Shown here: piece after piece, positions 42,230-51,685 of the stretch | How the letters are laid out: each line of letters starts with the position of its first letter | How positions within the stretch are numbered: the stretch's first letter is position 1 | NCBI GenBank assembly: GCA_030827315.1 | Contig: JAURER010000006.1 | Location: 38,074 to 102,073, forward strand | Source: Gemmatimonadota bacterium | GTDB taxonomy: Bacteria > Gemmatimonadota > Gemmatimonadetes > Longimicrobiales > Gaopeijiaceae | Direction: 5' to 3' | Length of the DNA stretch: 64,000 bases | Program-made: the position numbers and the translations under genes | The notes under the pieces: model-generated | What the model saw: the letters and a program-made list of their open reading frames with translations, nothing else | Told to the model about the DNA's origin: nothing | The model's database searches: none

Positions 42230-43890
42230 TCCCACGCCAGACGTCCCGGTTCGCTCGGTACGGCCCAGTGCTGCCGCTCGTGGTGATCGCCCTGTCGGGG
42301 TGCTTCCCGACTCGCGGGAGTGCGCAGGTGACCCCCGTCGACGACGTCTTGAACGAGTACGTTCGCGTCCTCCAGGTGGCGGGTCGGGCGGACCCCGGTT
42401 CGCTGCTGATCCGGCCCCTGCGCGGCTGGCACTCGGGAGCCCTGTCGGACACGGTCGCTCATCCGTGGGCGGATCTCTTTCTTTCCAGGTTCGAATCCAC
42501 TCGCCCGTCGGGATTCCGCCTGCTGCATGCCGGTGCCACGCTGTCCAACAACACGGCGCTCCCGGTCTTCCAGAACGACGGCGCCATGTGGCAGGGCCGG
42601 GGCCTGAATTTCGCAGCTGTGGTCGGAGCGAGGTTCGAATCAGGACCTCTGAGGATGACTGTCCAACCGATCTTCGTGAGGTCGCAGAACAGGTCCTTCG
42701 ACCTGGCGCCCGTACAGCGGGAGGGGCAACCCGCATACGCCCATCCATGGCTTATCATCGACATTCCCCAGCGGATGGGCTCGGAGACCTACTCGCTCGT
42801 CCACCCGGGTGAGAGCACGCTCGAGGTCGTGGCCGGGCGGGTCGTGGCGGGTGTTAGCAGCCGAAACCTGTGGTGGGGACCGGGTCAGCGAAGCTCGATC
42901 ATCATGAGCAATCATGCTCCCGGCCTCCTGCATGCCTTCTTCGCCACGGACGGCCCGGTCGAGACGGCGATCGGTGTCCTGGAGGCGCAATGGGTGTGGG
43001 GGCGGCCCTCGGAATCGGGGGTCTACGAGGACCGCGGTGCCGGACGTGGTCGCTTCTTCACCGGGCTCGCAGTGGCGTGGTCACCACTGGCGGGGTTGAG
43101 CTTCGGCGTGACGCGTGCCGTGATGGCTGCGTGGCCGGACGGCGGCTTGGGCATCGGTGATGTGCTACAAGTCTTTTCTTCCAAGAGTGGGTTCCGACGC
43201 AATCTGTCGACGGAAGAGAACCCGGATGCGGACGATCCGGATCTTGACCAGATCGCGTCCGTGTCGGTGCGGTACGTGCCAGGGGGCGGGGGGTTCGAGG
43301 TGTACGCCGAGTATGCCAGGAATGACTCTCCGTGGGATTTTCGCGACTTGTTGGTCGAGCCCGAGTATACCCGCGCGTACCTTGCAGGCTTCATGAAGGT
43401 GTTGCCTTTGAGTGGCGGACGGTTGCTGGCTCTGACGGGGGAGGTCTCGAGCCTGGAAGTCACCCGTCACGGGCAGTTGGTGCCCACGACGAGCTATTAC
43501 CAGAACCTCGGCGTTCCGCAGGGATACACGAACCACGGTCAGGTGCTCGGATCGGTCTTCGGGGTCGGGGGGGCCGGGCAGCATCTTTCGGCCGACCTGT
43601 ACGATCGGGGACGGCGGGTTCGTGCGTTCGTGGAGCGTAGGGTCGTGGACAACGACTACTTCTTCGAGACGTTCTCATCCGAGCGGGACAAGGCGGGGAC
43701 GGCGGATACGCCCAAATTCCGGCACCACGTGGCGTGGGAGGCCGGGGTCGGCGTTCTCCTCATGAGAAGGAACGGCCTCGAGGTAGGGGTCGACCTCGCC
43801 ATGAACCGGGACCTGAACAGGTACTACGAGTACCGGAACGACGTCTGGAACCTTCACACTCTGGTCGAGGCGAGGTGGCGACCTCGCTGA
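42226..43890 (+). CDS. Wzi-family outer-membrane capsule assembly protein
   Basis: This 554-residue protein has a hydrophobic leader (PLVVIALSGC, then FPTRGSAQ), which may be a signal peptide or lipoprotein signal. The body is rich in short amphipathic strands and resembles the Wzi barrel that holds capsule at the cell surface: ESTLEVVAGRVVAGVSSRNLWWGPGQRSSIIMSNHAPG is a characteristic region, and YEYRNDVWNLHTLVEARW closes the barrel. Codon use is a little less G+C-biased than in neighbouring housekeeping genes. It is convergent with a polysaccharide synthase and carbohydrate-binding pair, supporting an exopolysaccharide role. Confidence 0.8.
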   Translation: MIPRQTSRFARYGPVLPLVVIALSGCFPTRGSAQVTPVDDVLNEYVRVLQVAGRADPGSLLIRPLRGWHSGALSDTVAHPWADLFLSRFESTRPSGFRLLHAGATLSNNTALPVFQNDGAMWQGRGLNFAAVVGARFESGPLRMTVQPIFVRSQNRSFDLAPVQREGQPAYAHPWLIIDIPQRMGSETYSLVHPGESTLEVVAGRVVAGVSSRNLWWGPGQRSSIIMSNHAPGLLHAFFATDGPVETAIGVLEAQWVWGRPSESGVYEDRGAGRGRFFTGLAVAWSPLAGLSFGVTRAVMAAWPDGGLGIGDVLQVFSSKSGFRRNLSTEENPDADDPDLDQIASVSVRYVPGGGGFEVYAEYARNDSPWDFRDLLVEPEYTRAYLAGFMKVLPLSGGRLLALTGEVSSLEVTRHGQLVPTTSYYQNLGVPQGYTNHGQVLGSVFGVGGAGQHLSADLYDRGRRVRAFVERRVVDNDYFFETFSSERDKAGTADTPKFRHHVAWEAGVGVLLMRRNGLEVGVDLAMNRDLNRYYEYRNDVWNLHTLVEARWRPR

Positions 43891-44165
43891 GTACCAGACC
43901 AGGCCAGGGCGCTGTCGGGTCGCGAGGGTCGGACGGCGGGCGATCCGATGGGCGTGGCGCAGGGGTGAGCTGGCCTCGAGCTCGTGGTGCATCCCCGTGA
44001 CGCGTGGCGTTGTGCTGCTGGGCTTGCTCGTGACCCGGCTCCTGAATGATCCCGATCCAAGCGGGTTCCGAGACCTCGAGCGGTTTGGCGTCAGTCCGGA
44101 CCACCAGGCGCGCGTGTTCGAGCCCTACACACCGAGTGCGAGGGCGGTGGCAGGCCTTTGTGAGC
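43891..44165. other. 275-base gap between convergent exopolysaccharide genes
   Basis: I see no gene, terminator or repeat here. Short open frames exist on both strands but have no ribosome binding site and no plausible protein. Confidence 0.5.
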
Positions 44166-44852
44166 TCACGCGCCCGGGGGATGCCTCTGTAGGGGAAGGC
44201 GGGCGGGGTCGATAGAGGGCTCGGCGGCATCTGCCCCACCCGAGCCGTCCGTCGACGTGAGAAAGCGCACGAAGTCGATGTCGATCACGATCGCTTCGTC
44301 CGCCGGTCGCGGCCCCGAAGACTCGAGACGCAGCACCACTCCATTCGTAGGCTGGAGAGCGGGCCTGAGGCGTTCCAGGGGAACGGACACGTCCGTCCAT
44401 TGGCCCGTGGTGAGCGGTATCGAGTCCGGTGTCTCGTACCAGGTCGGCGGGTGCCTGGCGATGACTGCCCACCGTACGGCGATGTCCCCCGCCCCCTGTG
44501 CCAGGCGGATGCGTGCGGCGAGGGTGTCGTACTTGATGAGATCGGGAATCCGCGACAGCTCCAGGGCGACCGCACTCCAGCGATCACGGAGAAAGTCCAC
44601 CTTGATGCGAAGGGTGCCATCCAGGCCCGCAGCCCGATGGATACCGAGCCCCGACGGATGAACGTAGTCCGCGCTGGTTGCCCACGACGGCACGTGCCAA
44701 CCCTCGGCGTCGGACGTGAATTCGTAGCAGAGCCCGGCCCGAGGCTCGGCGCACTGCGGCAGCGGCGTGTGATGGTCAGATACTTCGGGCGCGGTTTGTG
44801 CCGAGATGTACGCAGGCATCCAGAGCAGGGCAGCGGCCAGACGTCGAATCAC
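44166..44852 (-). CDS. Secreted carbohydrate-binding-like (jelly-roll) protein
   Basis: The 228-residue reading starts at GTG 44852, whose GTGA overlaps the stop of the glycosyltransferase gene. A signal peptide follows (RRLAAALLWMPAYISAQ). The rest is a beta-rich domain with GLCYEFTSDAEGWHVP, TLRIKVDFLRDRWSAVALEL, TTGQWTDVSVPLERL and VIDIDFVRF. This is the pattern of CBM11/CIA30-like galactose-binding jelly rolls. No catalytic residues are evident. Given the coupling to a polysaccharide synthase, it probably binds the polymer in the periplasm. Confidence 0.68.
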   Translation of the reverse strand: MIRRLAAALLWMPAYISAQTAPEVSDHHTPLPQCAEPRAGLCYEFTSDAEGWHVPSWATSADYVHPSGLGIHRAAGLDGTLRIKVDFLRDRWSAVALELSRIPDLIKYDTLAARIRLAQGAGDIAVRWAVIARHPPTWYETPDSIPLTTGQWTDVSVPLERLRPALQPTNGVVLRLESSGPRPADEAIVIDIDFVRFLTSTDGSGGADAAEPSIDPARLPLQRHPPGA

Positions 44853-46375
44853 CCTGTGGCTCCCGAGTTGGAAGCCGCCCCGGCGTCCCGCGATGGGTCC
44901 CGACCTAGGCCGCCGGCGAGCGCCTGCGCGACGGAAACGCCTCCGAACACGGCGAATCCGACGGTGGCCAGAAGCAGGAAGGGCACCCACACGAGCAACC
45001 CGCGGGATACCGCATACCAGGTGGAGAAGGCCAAGTAGACGGCCATGAACAGCTCGATCCCGGTGGTCAGGGCATGACGGGTTCGGTACCGCCCACGCCA
45101 CGTGCCTTCCCGTCCCACAAGCCGGTACTTGGGCGTGCGCATGAATGGCCCCTTGCGATTCGAGAGGCCCACGGCGACTCCCAGGGTTCCCAGCGCCGAG
45201 ATCCCAATCAGACAGGCCAGCAGGAGGGGGAGAGAGGATAAGCGCCGCGGCCAATCCTCATAGGTCTCCTTCTGCGCGACCAGAAAGTAGAGCGGGTAAC
45301 CCAGCCAGAGCACGAGCCAACCCGTGTACCATGTGCTCACGAACGCGCCGACAGGGCCTGGCACTTCGGACAGGCGAGCGACGGGCCACGCGAGGACACA
45401 CATGAGGAAGACGATCGGGAAGATGATATGGTTGCAGAGCAGGAGGGACCCCTCATACTTGGCCAAGAGGCTCATCCGAGGCTCCCGCAAGACCGTCTTC
45501 AGGTGTTTGCGAGCGTTCTGGATCACCCCGGTCGCCCATCGGAGCTGCTGCGTCTTGATCCCCGCCACCGTCGCGGGCAGCTCGCCTTCGCACACCACGT
45601 CGTTGAGGTATTCGATCCGCCAGTGCCGGAGCTGGGCCCGGACGGCGAGGTCGATGTCCTCGGTGAGGGTGTCGGCGTCCCAGCCGCCGGCATCGATCAA
45701 AGCGGCCTTTCTCCAGACGCCGCACGTGCCGTTGAACGGAACGAGAAGGCCGCGGGCGTGACGGACACCGCTCTCGAGCACGAAGGCCGCGTCGATTGCG
45801 ATGGCGAAGACGCGTGTGAGGGGGGAGTACTCGCGGTTCAGGTGTCCCCAGCGAGTCTGGACCGCGCCGACGTCGTCCTTGAAGGCAGGGATCGTGCGGC
45901 GCAGGAAGTCGGGCGGAGGCAGGAAGTCCGCGTCGAAGATCGCCAGGAACTCCCCCTTGGCGACCTCCAGGCCCTCTTTCAGCGCCCCTGCCTTGTACCC
46001 GGTCCGCTCGCGGCGGTGGAGGTGCACGATGTCGATGCCCTGGGAGCGATAGCGCTCGACCAGCTCCGAGAGAATGTCACGAGTGTCGTCCGTGGAGTCG
46101 TCCAGCACCTGGACCTCGAGCCGATCCGCCGGATAGTCGAACGCGCAGATGGCTTCCAGCAATCCGCGAACGACGTATCGCTCATTGTAGATGGGTAGCT
46201 GCACTGTGACGGTGGGCCACTCGTCGGGGACCGGGCCCTTGTCCGAGGTCAACCGTTGCCTGGGGCGCAGCGCCACCATGATGTAGGCGTGCACGGCGAA
46301 GGGAATCGTGGCGACCGAGAGGACGCTGTAGATGGCGATGATCGCCATCTCGGCCGGGGAGAGGTTTTCGATCAT
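44849..46375 (-). CDS. Processive GT2 polysaccharide synthase (cellulose/glucomannan synthase-like)
   Basis: In this 508-residue enzyme one N-terminal helix (8-35) precedes a family 2 glycosyltransferase domain, then a membrane domain (about 310-490) with five or more helices. Catalytic motifs are LDDSTDD (91-97), FDAD (147-150), TEDIDL (238-243) and the processivity motif QQLRW (276-280). The order matches inverting, processive synthases that extrude beta-linked polymers. The exact sugar is unknown; plant CslA-like mannan synthases share this shape. It lies upstream of, and overlaps, the carbohydrate-binding-like gene. Confidence 0.92.
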   Translation of the reverse strand: MIENLSPAEMAIIAIYSVLSVATIPFAVHAYIMVALRPRQRLTSDKGPVPDEWPTVTVQLPIYNERYVVRGLLEAICAFDYPADRLEVQVLDDSTDDTRDILSELVERYRSQGIDIVHLHRRERTGYKAGALKEGLEVAKGEFLAIFDADFLPPPDFLRRTIPAFKDDVGAVQTRWGHLNREYSPLTRVFAIAIDAAFVLESGVRHARGLLVPFNGTCGVWRKAALIDAGGWDADTLTEDIDLAVRAQLRHWRIEYLNDVVCEGELPATVAGIKTQQLRWATGVIQNARKHLKTVLREPRMSLLAKYEGSLLLCNHIIFPIVFLMCVLAWPVARLSEVPGPVGAFVSTWYTGWLVLWLGYPLYFLVAQKETYEDWPRRLSSLPLLLACLIGISALGTLGVAVGLSNRKGPFMRTPKYRLVGREGTWRGRYRTRHALTTGIELFMAVYLAFSTWYAVSRGLLVWVPFLLLATVGFAVFGGVSVAQALAGGLGRDPSRDAGAASNSGATG

Positions 46376-46708
46376 CGGTCGGCAGCGAGCCTTGACGTGC
46401 GCAGGTACGGGGTCATCGTGCCGGGTGGTCCCTCTTCTCGGATGCCCTTCTTCGGGCGGGCCGGACCATCCAATAGTAGGCTCGGCCCATCGGCTCAGGA
46501 AGCCCTCGCGAGGCCCTCCGACCCCCAGCCCTTCATTCCTTCTCCCAATTCGAATCTACCCACCTTGCTCGTCGTCCCGCTGCTGTCTGCCGTGCCTCCC
46601 GGCCCTCGCGGTTGGTTGGATGTCTCAGCCTCGGGGCGTCGCGGACGTCGTGATTGTCCGCGCCGGCGTCAGTGTCAGGAACGAGAGCCTCCTGAATCCA
46701 GCGACGGG
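46376..46708. other. 333-base gap between the GT2 synthase and the RidA gene
   Basis: No gene is apparent. This stretch should include the promoter of the minus-strand exopolysaccharide operon, but no convincing -35/-10 pair was found. A GCGGAC/GTCCGC hairpin (46641-46661) lies downstream of the RidA stop but has no T-run. Confidence 0.45.
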
Positions 46709-47089
46709 TCAGCCGCCCAGGGCCGCGGTAGCCACGATCTCGACCACGAAGGGGTGGCGGAAATCCTTCACCGGGACGATGGCTCTCGACGGCCGGTGCT
46801 CCCCCATGACCTCCGCATACGCGGCGTTGACCTCGCCCCACAGCTCGTGGCCGGAGACGTAGATCATCATGCGGACCACGCGGGAAAGGTCCGATCCGGC
46901 CGCGTTCAGCACCGCCTCGACGTTTCGCAGCGCCTGGCGCGTCTGCTGTGCCGCGTCGCCGGGGTCTTCTCCCGGCTTCTTCGGGTCCACACCGAGCATG
47001 CCGGCGACGTAGACGACGCCGTTGTACACGGTGGCCTGGCTATAGTGGCCGGCCGGGGTCGGCGCATTCGGGGTCGAAATGACTTTCAC
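46709..47089 (-). CDS. RidA/YjgF-family enamine/imine deaminase
   Basis: This 126-residue protein has the RidA fold: NAPTPAGHYSQATVYNGVVYVAG, the conserved QTRQALRNVEAVLNAAGS and DLSRVVRMMIYVSG, and the key arginine in RPSRAIVPVKDF. RidA hydrolyses reactive 2-aminoacrylate and other imines to 2-oxo acids. The ATG overlaps the stop of the upstream FAD amine oxidase gene (ATGA). This matches the chemistry, since amine oxidases release imines. Confidence 0.93.
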   Translation of the reverse strand: MKVISTPNAPTPAGHYSQATVYNGVVYVAGMLGVDPKKPGEDPGDAAQQTRQALRNVEAVLNAAGSDLSRVVRMMIYVSGHELWGEVNAAYAEVMGEHRPSRAIVPVKDFRHPFVVEIVATAALGG

Positions 47090-48276
47090 GTTCTTTCTCC
47101 TGACGTGTAGAACCGGGCCTCCTCACGAGCGGGCGGACCGGCGTCTCTCCAGCGGAACCGAAGACTCCAGCGGTTGTCGTACCCTTCGAGCGCGTCGGCG
47201 ACGATGCCTCCGATCACCGGGGCGAACTTGAAGCCGTGCCCGCTCCCGCCGGACGCGACGACCAGTCCTTCGTGCCCGGGCACGCGATCGATCAGAAGAT
47301 CTCCGTCGAACGCGTCGCAGTACAGGCACACGCGCGTGCCCACGAGCGGCGCCTCGGCGAGCGCCGGGATCGACTCTGCGAGAAAGGACCGCGCGTAGGC
47401 GACGTGTTCCCCGAAAACCTCGCCACGATCGTCCGGGTGCACGGCGTGCCCCTCGCCGTGGTGACCGAGCTTCACACGCCCGTCGGCGAGGGCGGGAAAG
47501 CCGTACCAGCCGGTGCCCGATATGTCCGCGGCGAAGGGTGGGAAGTGGGGGGCGCGCCACTCGTCGGGACGATCGACCCCGAAGTGGAGGATCGGCTGGG
47601 CCACGGATCGGAGGATCGGAGCGGTCCAGGGAACGAGGACCGGGGTCCACGCTCCTGCGGCCACGACGACGTGCGTGGCCGCGATCCGCTCGCCGCTCTC
47701 CAGGTGCACGCCCTCGACGCACGCGTCCCCCTCCAGGAGTCCGGCGACGCCGTCTCCGGTGCGGAGCGTGACGCCCGCCACGGCGCAGAGCTCCAGGAGA
47801 CGGGCGACCACGGCACCGCTCTCCGCCCACCCGCCGCGCGGACTGAGGTATCCGTCGGCGTAACGCTCCGCGTTCCAGGCGGGGCAGTGCTCCGCGAGGT
47901 ACGCCCCGTCGACGCGTTGCGGATCGTAGCCCCGTTCCCGGAGCACGCGATGGCTTTCGTACTCGAAGCCACCAGGCTGCATGGCGCCCGCAGCGAGGAC
48001 GAGGAACCCCTCCGGATGGTACAGCGGGACCGGCCAGTCGGCATTCCAGCCTTCCCAGCCGTCGAGCGCGGCTTCCGCGAGCTCGTGGTAGAACACGTCC
48101 GCGCCGTAGTCCATCCGGATCATCTTGCTGACGTCGGTCGAAGAGGCGTCGATGTGCGGGACCGGTGCCCGATCGACCAGCGTGACGGGATATCCGCGGT
48201 TGCGGAGTTCGAGGGCGGCGGTCGCGCCGAACACCCCGGCACCCACGATCACCACGGAGTCCGTGCGTCCGTTCAC
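47086..48276 (-). CDS. FAD-dependent amine oxidase (sarcosine oxidase/DAO family)
   Basis: The 396-residue reading starts at GTG 48276, giving the FAD-binding loop TDSVVIVGAGVFGATAALEL right at the N-terminus, as the family requires. A DVSKMIRMDYG segment and C-terminal GLVVASGGSGHGFKFAPVIGG complete the FAD-binding fold. CLYCDAFDGD includes a Cys positioned like the covalent-FAD cysteine of monomeric sarcosine oxidase (YCxxxDGD-like). It would oxidise N-methyl or other secondary amino acids to imines. It is the first gene of a pair with RidA. Confidence 0.87.
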   Translation of the reverse strand: MNGRTDSVVIVGAGVFGATAALELRNRGYPVTLVDRAPVPHIDASSTDVSKMIRMDYGADVFYHELAEAALDGWEGWNADWPVPLYHPEGFLVLAAGAMQPGGFEYESHRVLRERGYDPQRVDGAYLAEHCPAWNAERYADGYLSPRGGWAESGAVVARLLELCAVAGVTLRTGDGVAGLLEGDACVEGVHLESGERIAATHVVVAAGAWTPVLVPWTAPILRSVAQPILHFGVDRPDEWRAPHFPPFAADISGTGWYGFPALADGRVKLGHHGEGHAVHPDDRGEVFGEHVAYARSFLAESIPALAEAPLVGTRVCLYCDAFDGDLLIDRVPGHEGLVVASGGSGHGFKFAPVIGGIVADALEGYDNRWSLRFRWRDAGPPAREEARFYTSGERT

Positions 48277-48340
48277 GTGTCCATTCCGTCCGAGAGGGAT
48301 ATCATGTCCCGACTCCAACTCTGCACACCGCGCTGTCCCC

Positions 48341-49312
48341 ATGCAAATCCGCATTCTCTCCGAAGCCGACGTACGGTCCGCCATCGACATGCGAGGGGCC
48401 ATCGACGCCATGCGCGAGGCTTTCGGGGCCCTGGCGGACGGGCGCGCCGAAGTGCCGATGCGGCTCGCACTCGAAACCCGTCACGGGGTGACGCTCTTCA
48501 TGCCGGCGCACCTCGAGTCCGACGGCGGGATCGCGGGCGCCAAGGTCGTCTCGGTGAACCCCGGCAACGCCGCCTCGGGACTGCCCGTCATCCATGCCGT
48601 GGTGCTCGCGCTCGACCCGGTGACCGGGCAGGCGCGGGCGCTCATGGACGGGACGTGGCTCACCGCGCTCCGGACCGGCGCCGTGGGCGGACTCGCCGCC
48701 GACCTCATGGCCCGCGACGATGCGAAGGTGGTGGCCATCTTCGGCGCGGGAGTTCAGGCGCGGACCCAGCTCGAGGCGGTGCGCTGTGTGCGTGACGTCT
48801 CCGAGGTGCGGGTCGTCTCGCGGTCGGCCACGCGCGGCGACGCGTTCGTGGCCGAACTCGAGGGCGTCGCGGCGCACCGCGTGGACGACGCGGACGAGGC
48901 AATCGCGGGTGCCGACATCGTGATTGCGGCCACGAGCAGTACGGTGCCGGTATTCGACGGCTCGAAGATCGAGCCCGGGACGCACGTGACCGGCGTGGGG
49001 TCGTTCACCACGGAGATGCGCGAAGTGGACACCGAACTGGTCCGACGCGCGCGCGTGATCGTCGATCAGCGTGAGGCCATTCTGGCCGAGGCCGGCGATA
49101 TCGTCGGGCCGATCCGCGACGGTACGGTCGACGCTTCCGTGATGGTCGGCGAGATCGGCGACGTGGTGCTCGGCCGCGTCGTCGGGCGGACCTCACCCGA
49201 GGAGGTCACTTTCTTCAAGTCCGTGGGCAATGCGGTGCAGGACGTGTCCGTGGCCGCACGCGTGCTCGCCAGGGCCGAGCGAGACGGGCTCGGCGTGCTC
49301 GTGGAGATCTGA
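48341..49312 (+). CDS. Ornithine cyclodeaminase/mu-crystallin family protein
   Basis: In this 323-residue protein the N-terminal oligomerisation part is followed by a Rossmann NAD(P) domain (VVAIFGAGVQARTQLEAV). LMDGTWLTALRTGAVGGLAADLMA and DIVIAATSSTVPVF are typical of the family. ATG 48341 starts at MQIRILSEADV. Members reduce ketimines, deaminate ornithine or reduce imino acids. Divergent orientation from the amine oxidase-RidA pair, with only 64 bases between starts, suggests a shared control region and joint handling of imines. Confidence 0.9.
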   Translation: MQIRILSEADVRSAIDMRGAIDAMREAFGALADGRAEVPMRLALETRHGVTLFMPAHLESDGGIAGAKVVSVNPGNAASGLPVIHAVVLALDPVTGQARALMDGTWLTALRTGAVGGLAADLMARDDAKVVAIFGAGVQARTQLEAVRCVRDVSEVRVVSRSATRGDAFVAELEGVAAHRVDDADEAIAGADIVIAATSSTVPVFDGSKIEPGTHVTGVGSFTTEMREVDTELVRRARVIVDQREAILAEAGDIVGPIRDGTVDASVMVGEIGDVVLGRVVGRTSPEEVTFFKSVGNAVQDVSVAARVLARAERDGLGVLVEI

Positions 49313-49369
49313 TCGAGGCAAGAACGGCTCGAGTCGAGTTCCAGCGCGGATCCCGCGCCCCTCGGGCCC

Positions 49370-51685
49370 CTACTGCGGATTGCCCAGCGCGGACCAGGCC
49401 TCGGCCCGGGCTCGATACCCATCGACGTCCGAGACCGCGCCGGACTGGATCGCCTCCTGCATGAGCGAGAGGTACACCCACGAGTAGTAGTTCGGGATGC
49501 CCAGGGTGGCGATGTCGGGCCAGTGATCCCACTCGGGAAGGCCGCCCCGGTGCAGGAAGACCTCCTCGGCGAGGAGTCGCGTGCGCTCGGTGTCGAGCCA
49601 GGCTCCGGTGATCGGTGAATACGGGGAGTCGTCGAGCCGGGTGAACGCGGCGTTCTCCTCGGGCAGCCCGTCGTGGAGCCGGAAGGCGAGTCCCTGTCGG
49701 ACCAGGTACGGCTGGATGCCGAGGGAGGCTGCGGCGTTGCCGCTGGAGGCGAAGTAGATCGGTCGGTCGTCGATCGACTCCACCAGGAGCGTGAGCGCGA
49801 AGCGCTGCCAGGGCGCGAGGTACTGACCACCGGGAAGTTGCGCCTGGATCTGACCGATCTGGAGCGTCACCGACTGGTCGAGACGAGAGTACGCGGCGGC
49901 CGCCTCCTCGATCTGCTCGTCGGTGAGCGGGAGGATCGACCTCGTGGGCGCTTCGACCCGGTCGACCACGATCGGTACGCGCTCGCCGGCCTGGGTGGGG
50001 TCCGTCACGTAGGCCGCGTCGGTATTGTCGAACGTGTACGGGCGCTGGCACTGGATGACGGTCCAGTCGTCGGAGGGGTCCTGGCCGGGACCGCACGGCT
50101 CGGTGAGGCGCTTCAGCTGCTTGGTGTACCAGTCGGTGTTGAGGTAGGACGTCACGATGACGGTTACGTCCCGCCGCACCCCCTCGACTTCCTGGAGATA
50201 CCAGAGGGGGAAGGTGTCGTTGTCGCCGTTGGTGAAGAGCACCGAATACGGCTCGACGCTCATGAGCAGGTTGTACGCCCAGTCGCGCGCGGAGTAGTCG
50301 TACGTGCGGGTCGCCCACCCCCAGTTGAGCATAAGGGGCAGGAAGGCGAAGGCCAGGAAGGGGCTCGCCTTCCTAAGGCCGGCTCCGGTCTCCTGGGCGA
50401 ACTCCTTCCAGAGCGTGGCGATGCCGATGCCCGCCCACAGGCCCCACACCGAGAAGCTCACCACGAAGAAGTAGTCGCGCTCGCGCACCTCGTGCAGGCC
50501 GCGGTCGGGGGCCGGAGCCTGGAGTGAATACCCGTACTTGAAGTTCAGGTAGTAGACGAGGGCGAAGGAGAGCGTGGCGAACAGCGTCGCGACGTAGAGG
50601 AAGCTCGCCCTGTCCCGGCGCCAGTGCTCGATGGCGCCCCAGACGCCGAACCCGGTGAAGAGCATGGTGAAGGGGAGACGGATCTTCGGGAAGACCGTGG
50701 TCGCACCGTCCAGCGACCGTGCCCACTGCCAGTCGAAGTACTGGAGGTAGTTGACCAGCTGGTCCGAGAGCGGCGCCTGCCGCGGGACCAGCGGCGGCTT
50801 CTGGTACTGGTCGCGGTTGAGAGCCTCGGCCAGCGCCGCGCAGCCCGCCTTTCCGTACGTGACGACGGCGGTGATGGCGGAGCCGATGTCGGGACACGTG
50901 GGGGCGGCCTCATTGATCACGGGCCCGAGACCGGCGCGGATGGGCAGGAAGAGGTGGATCGTGAGTCCCACGATCCCGGCCGCCGCTCCTGCCACGTACA
51001 GGCGCCAGTTCAGGAGCGTCCGCGGGTGGACGTAGAGGATGAACAGCCCGATGGCGGGTGCCGCGAGGAAGGCCATCAGGTGGTTGCCGACGCTGAGGGC
51101 GAGGACGAACGCCATCAGGATCAGGAGGTTGTCGTCCTTCCCCTTGCCCAGGTTCTCCTGCCACCGCACCGCGAGCCAGGAGAGGAGCGCGATGGTGAGG
51201 AGCGAGACCGTGTACACCTTCTCGTTGACGTTCGACTGGTTCCACACGGTGAACGCCGTGGCGCTCACCAGGACGGCGGCTCCGGCGCCCGCGAGACGGA
51301 AGAGCCGATCTTCCGAGAAGTAGCGCAGCACGTGATGGACGACGAGGAACCAGAGCCCGTGGGCGCTGGCGCTCACAAGCGCGCTGAAGAGGTTCACCTT
51401 CACGGCGGCGGAGAGGCCGAGCGGGGTGAGGAGGATCGACCACGCGCGAGCGAGGACGACGAAGAGCGGGTTCCCCGGGGGATGCGGGATCCCCATGATC
51501 TCGGCGGTGGCGATGTACTCGCTGGTGTCCCAGAAGGCCGTGGTGGGCCCGAGTGTGACTGCGTACAGCGCGAACACCAGACCGCCCGCGACCGCGGCCG
51601 CGAGGTACGGGGGGCGCAGATGGCTCGAGTCGTCCCGGACCTCGGGAGTCGACCCGGAGGGCGCGTTCGCTGTCTTGTCGCTCAT
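49370..51685 (-). CDS. DUF2723 family large membrane protein (O-glycosyltransferase-like)
   Basis: This 771-residue protein has about a dozen hydrophobic helices in its N-terminal two thirds, then a soluble C-terminal third. The N-terminal membrane part carries the family signature LGPTTAFWDTSEYIATAEIMGIPHPPGNP, including the acidic residue used by GT-C type sugar transferases. DUF2723 proteins are common in Bacteroidota and relatives. Related vertebrate TMEM260 is an O-mannosyltransferase, so lipid-linked sugar transfer on the periplasmic side is plausible but not shown. It is convergent with the cyclodeaminase-like gene. Confidence 0.88.
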   Translation of the reverse strand: MSDKTANAPSGSTPEVRDDSSHLRPPYLAAAVAGGLVFALYAVTLGPTTAFWDTSEYIATAEIMGIPHPPGNPLFVVLARAWSILLTPLGLSAAVKVNLFSALVSASAHGLWFLVVHHVLRYFSEDRLFRLAGAGAAVLVSATAFTVWNQSNVNEKVYTVSLLTIALLSWLAVRWQENLGKGKDDNLLILMAFVLALSVGNHLMAFLAAPAIGLFILYVHPRTLLNWRLYVAGAAAGIVGLTIHLFLPIRAGLGPVINEAAPTCPDIGSAITAVVTYGKAGCAALAEALNRDQYQKPPLVPRQAPLSDQLVNYLQYFDWQWARSLDGATTVFPKIRLPFTMLFTGFGVWGAIEHWRRDRASFLYVATLFATLSFALVYYLNFKYGYSLQAPAPDRGLHEVRERDYFFVVSFSVWGLWAGIGIATLWKEFAQETGAGLRKASPFLAFAFLPLMLNWGWATRTYDYSARDWAYNLLMSVEPYSVLFTNGDNDTFPLWYLQEVEGVRRDVTVIVTSYLNTDWYTKQLKRLTEPCGPGQDPSDDWTVIQCQRPYTFDNTDAAYVTDPTQAGERVPIVVDRVEAPTRSILPLTDEQIEEAAAAYSRLDQSVTLQIGQIQAQLPGGQYLAPWQRFALTLLVESIDDRPIYFASSGNAAASLGIQPYLVRQGLAFRLHDGLPEENAAFTRLDDSPYSPITGAWLDTERTRLLAEEVFLHRGGLPEWDHWPDIATLGIPNYYSWVYLSLMQEAIQSGAVSDVDGYRARAEAWSALGNPQ

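Noticed and set aside
42488..42505. tRNA T-loop-like sequence (GGTTCGAATCC) inside the Wzi gene
   Set aside because: The flanks do not form a five-pair T stem, and no acceptor, D or anticodon arm lies upstream. It is a coincidence within a coding frame.
43997..44215. A 72-codon plus-strand frame in the gap after the Wzi gene
   Set aside because: No ribosome binding site, no hydrophobic or domain pattern and it runs into the end of a convergent gene.
46641..46661. GCGGAC/GTCCGC hairpin downstream of the RidA gene as a terminator
   Set aside because: Only six pairs, a nine-base loop and no T-run on the minus strand.
49344..49358. GCGCGG/CCGCGC hairpin between the convergent cyclodeaminase-like and DUF2723 genes
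   Set aside because: It is short with a three-base loop and no T-run, as chance would give in this base composition.
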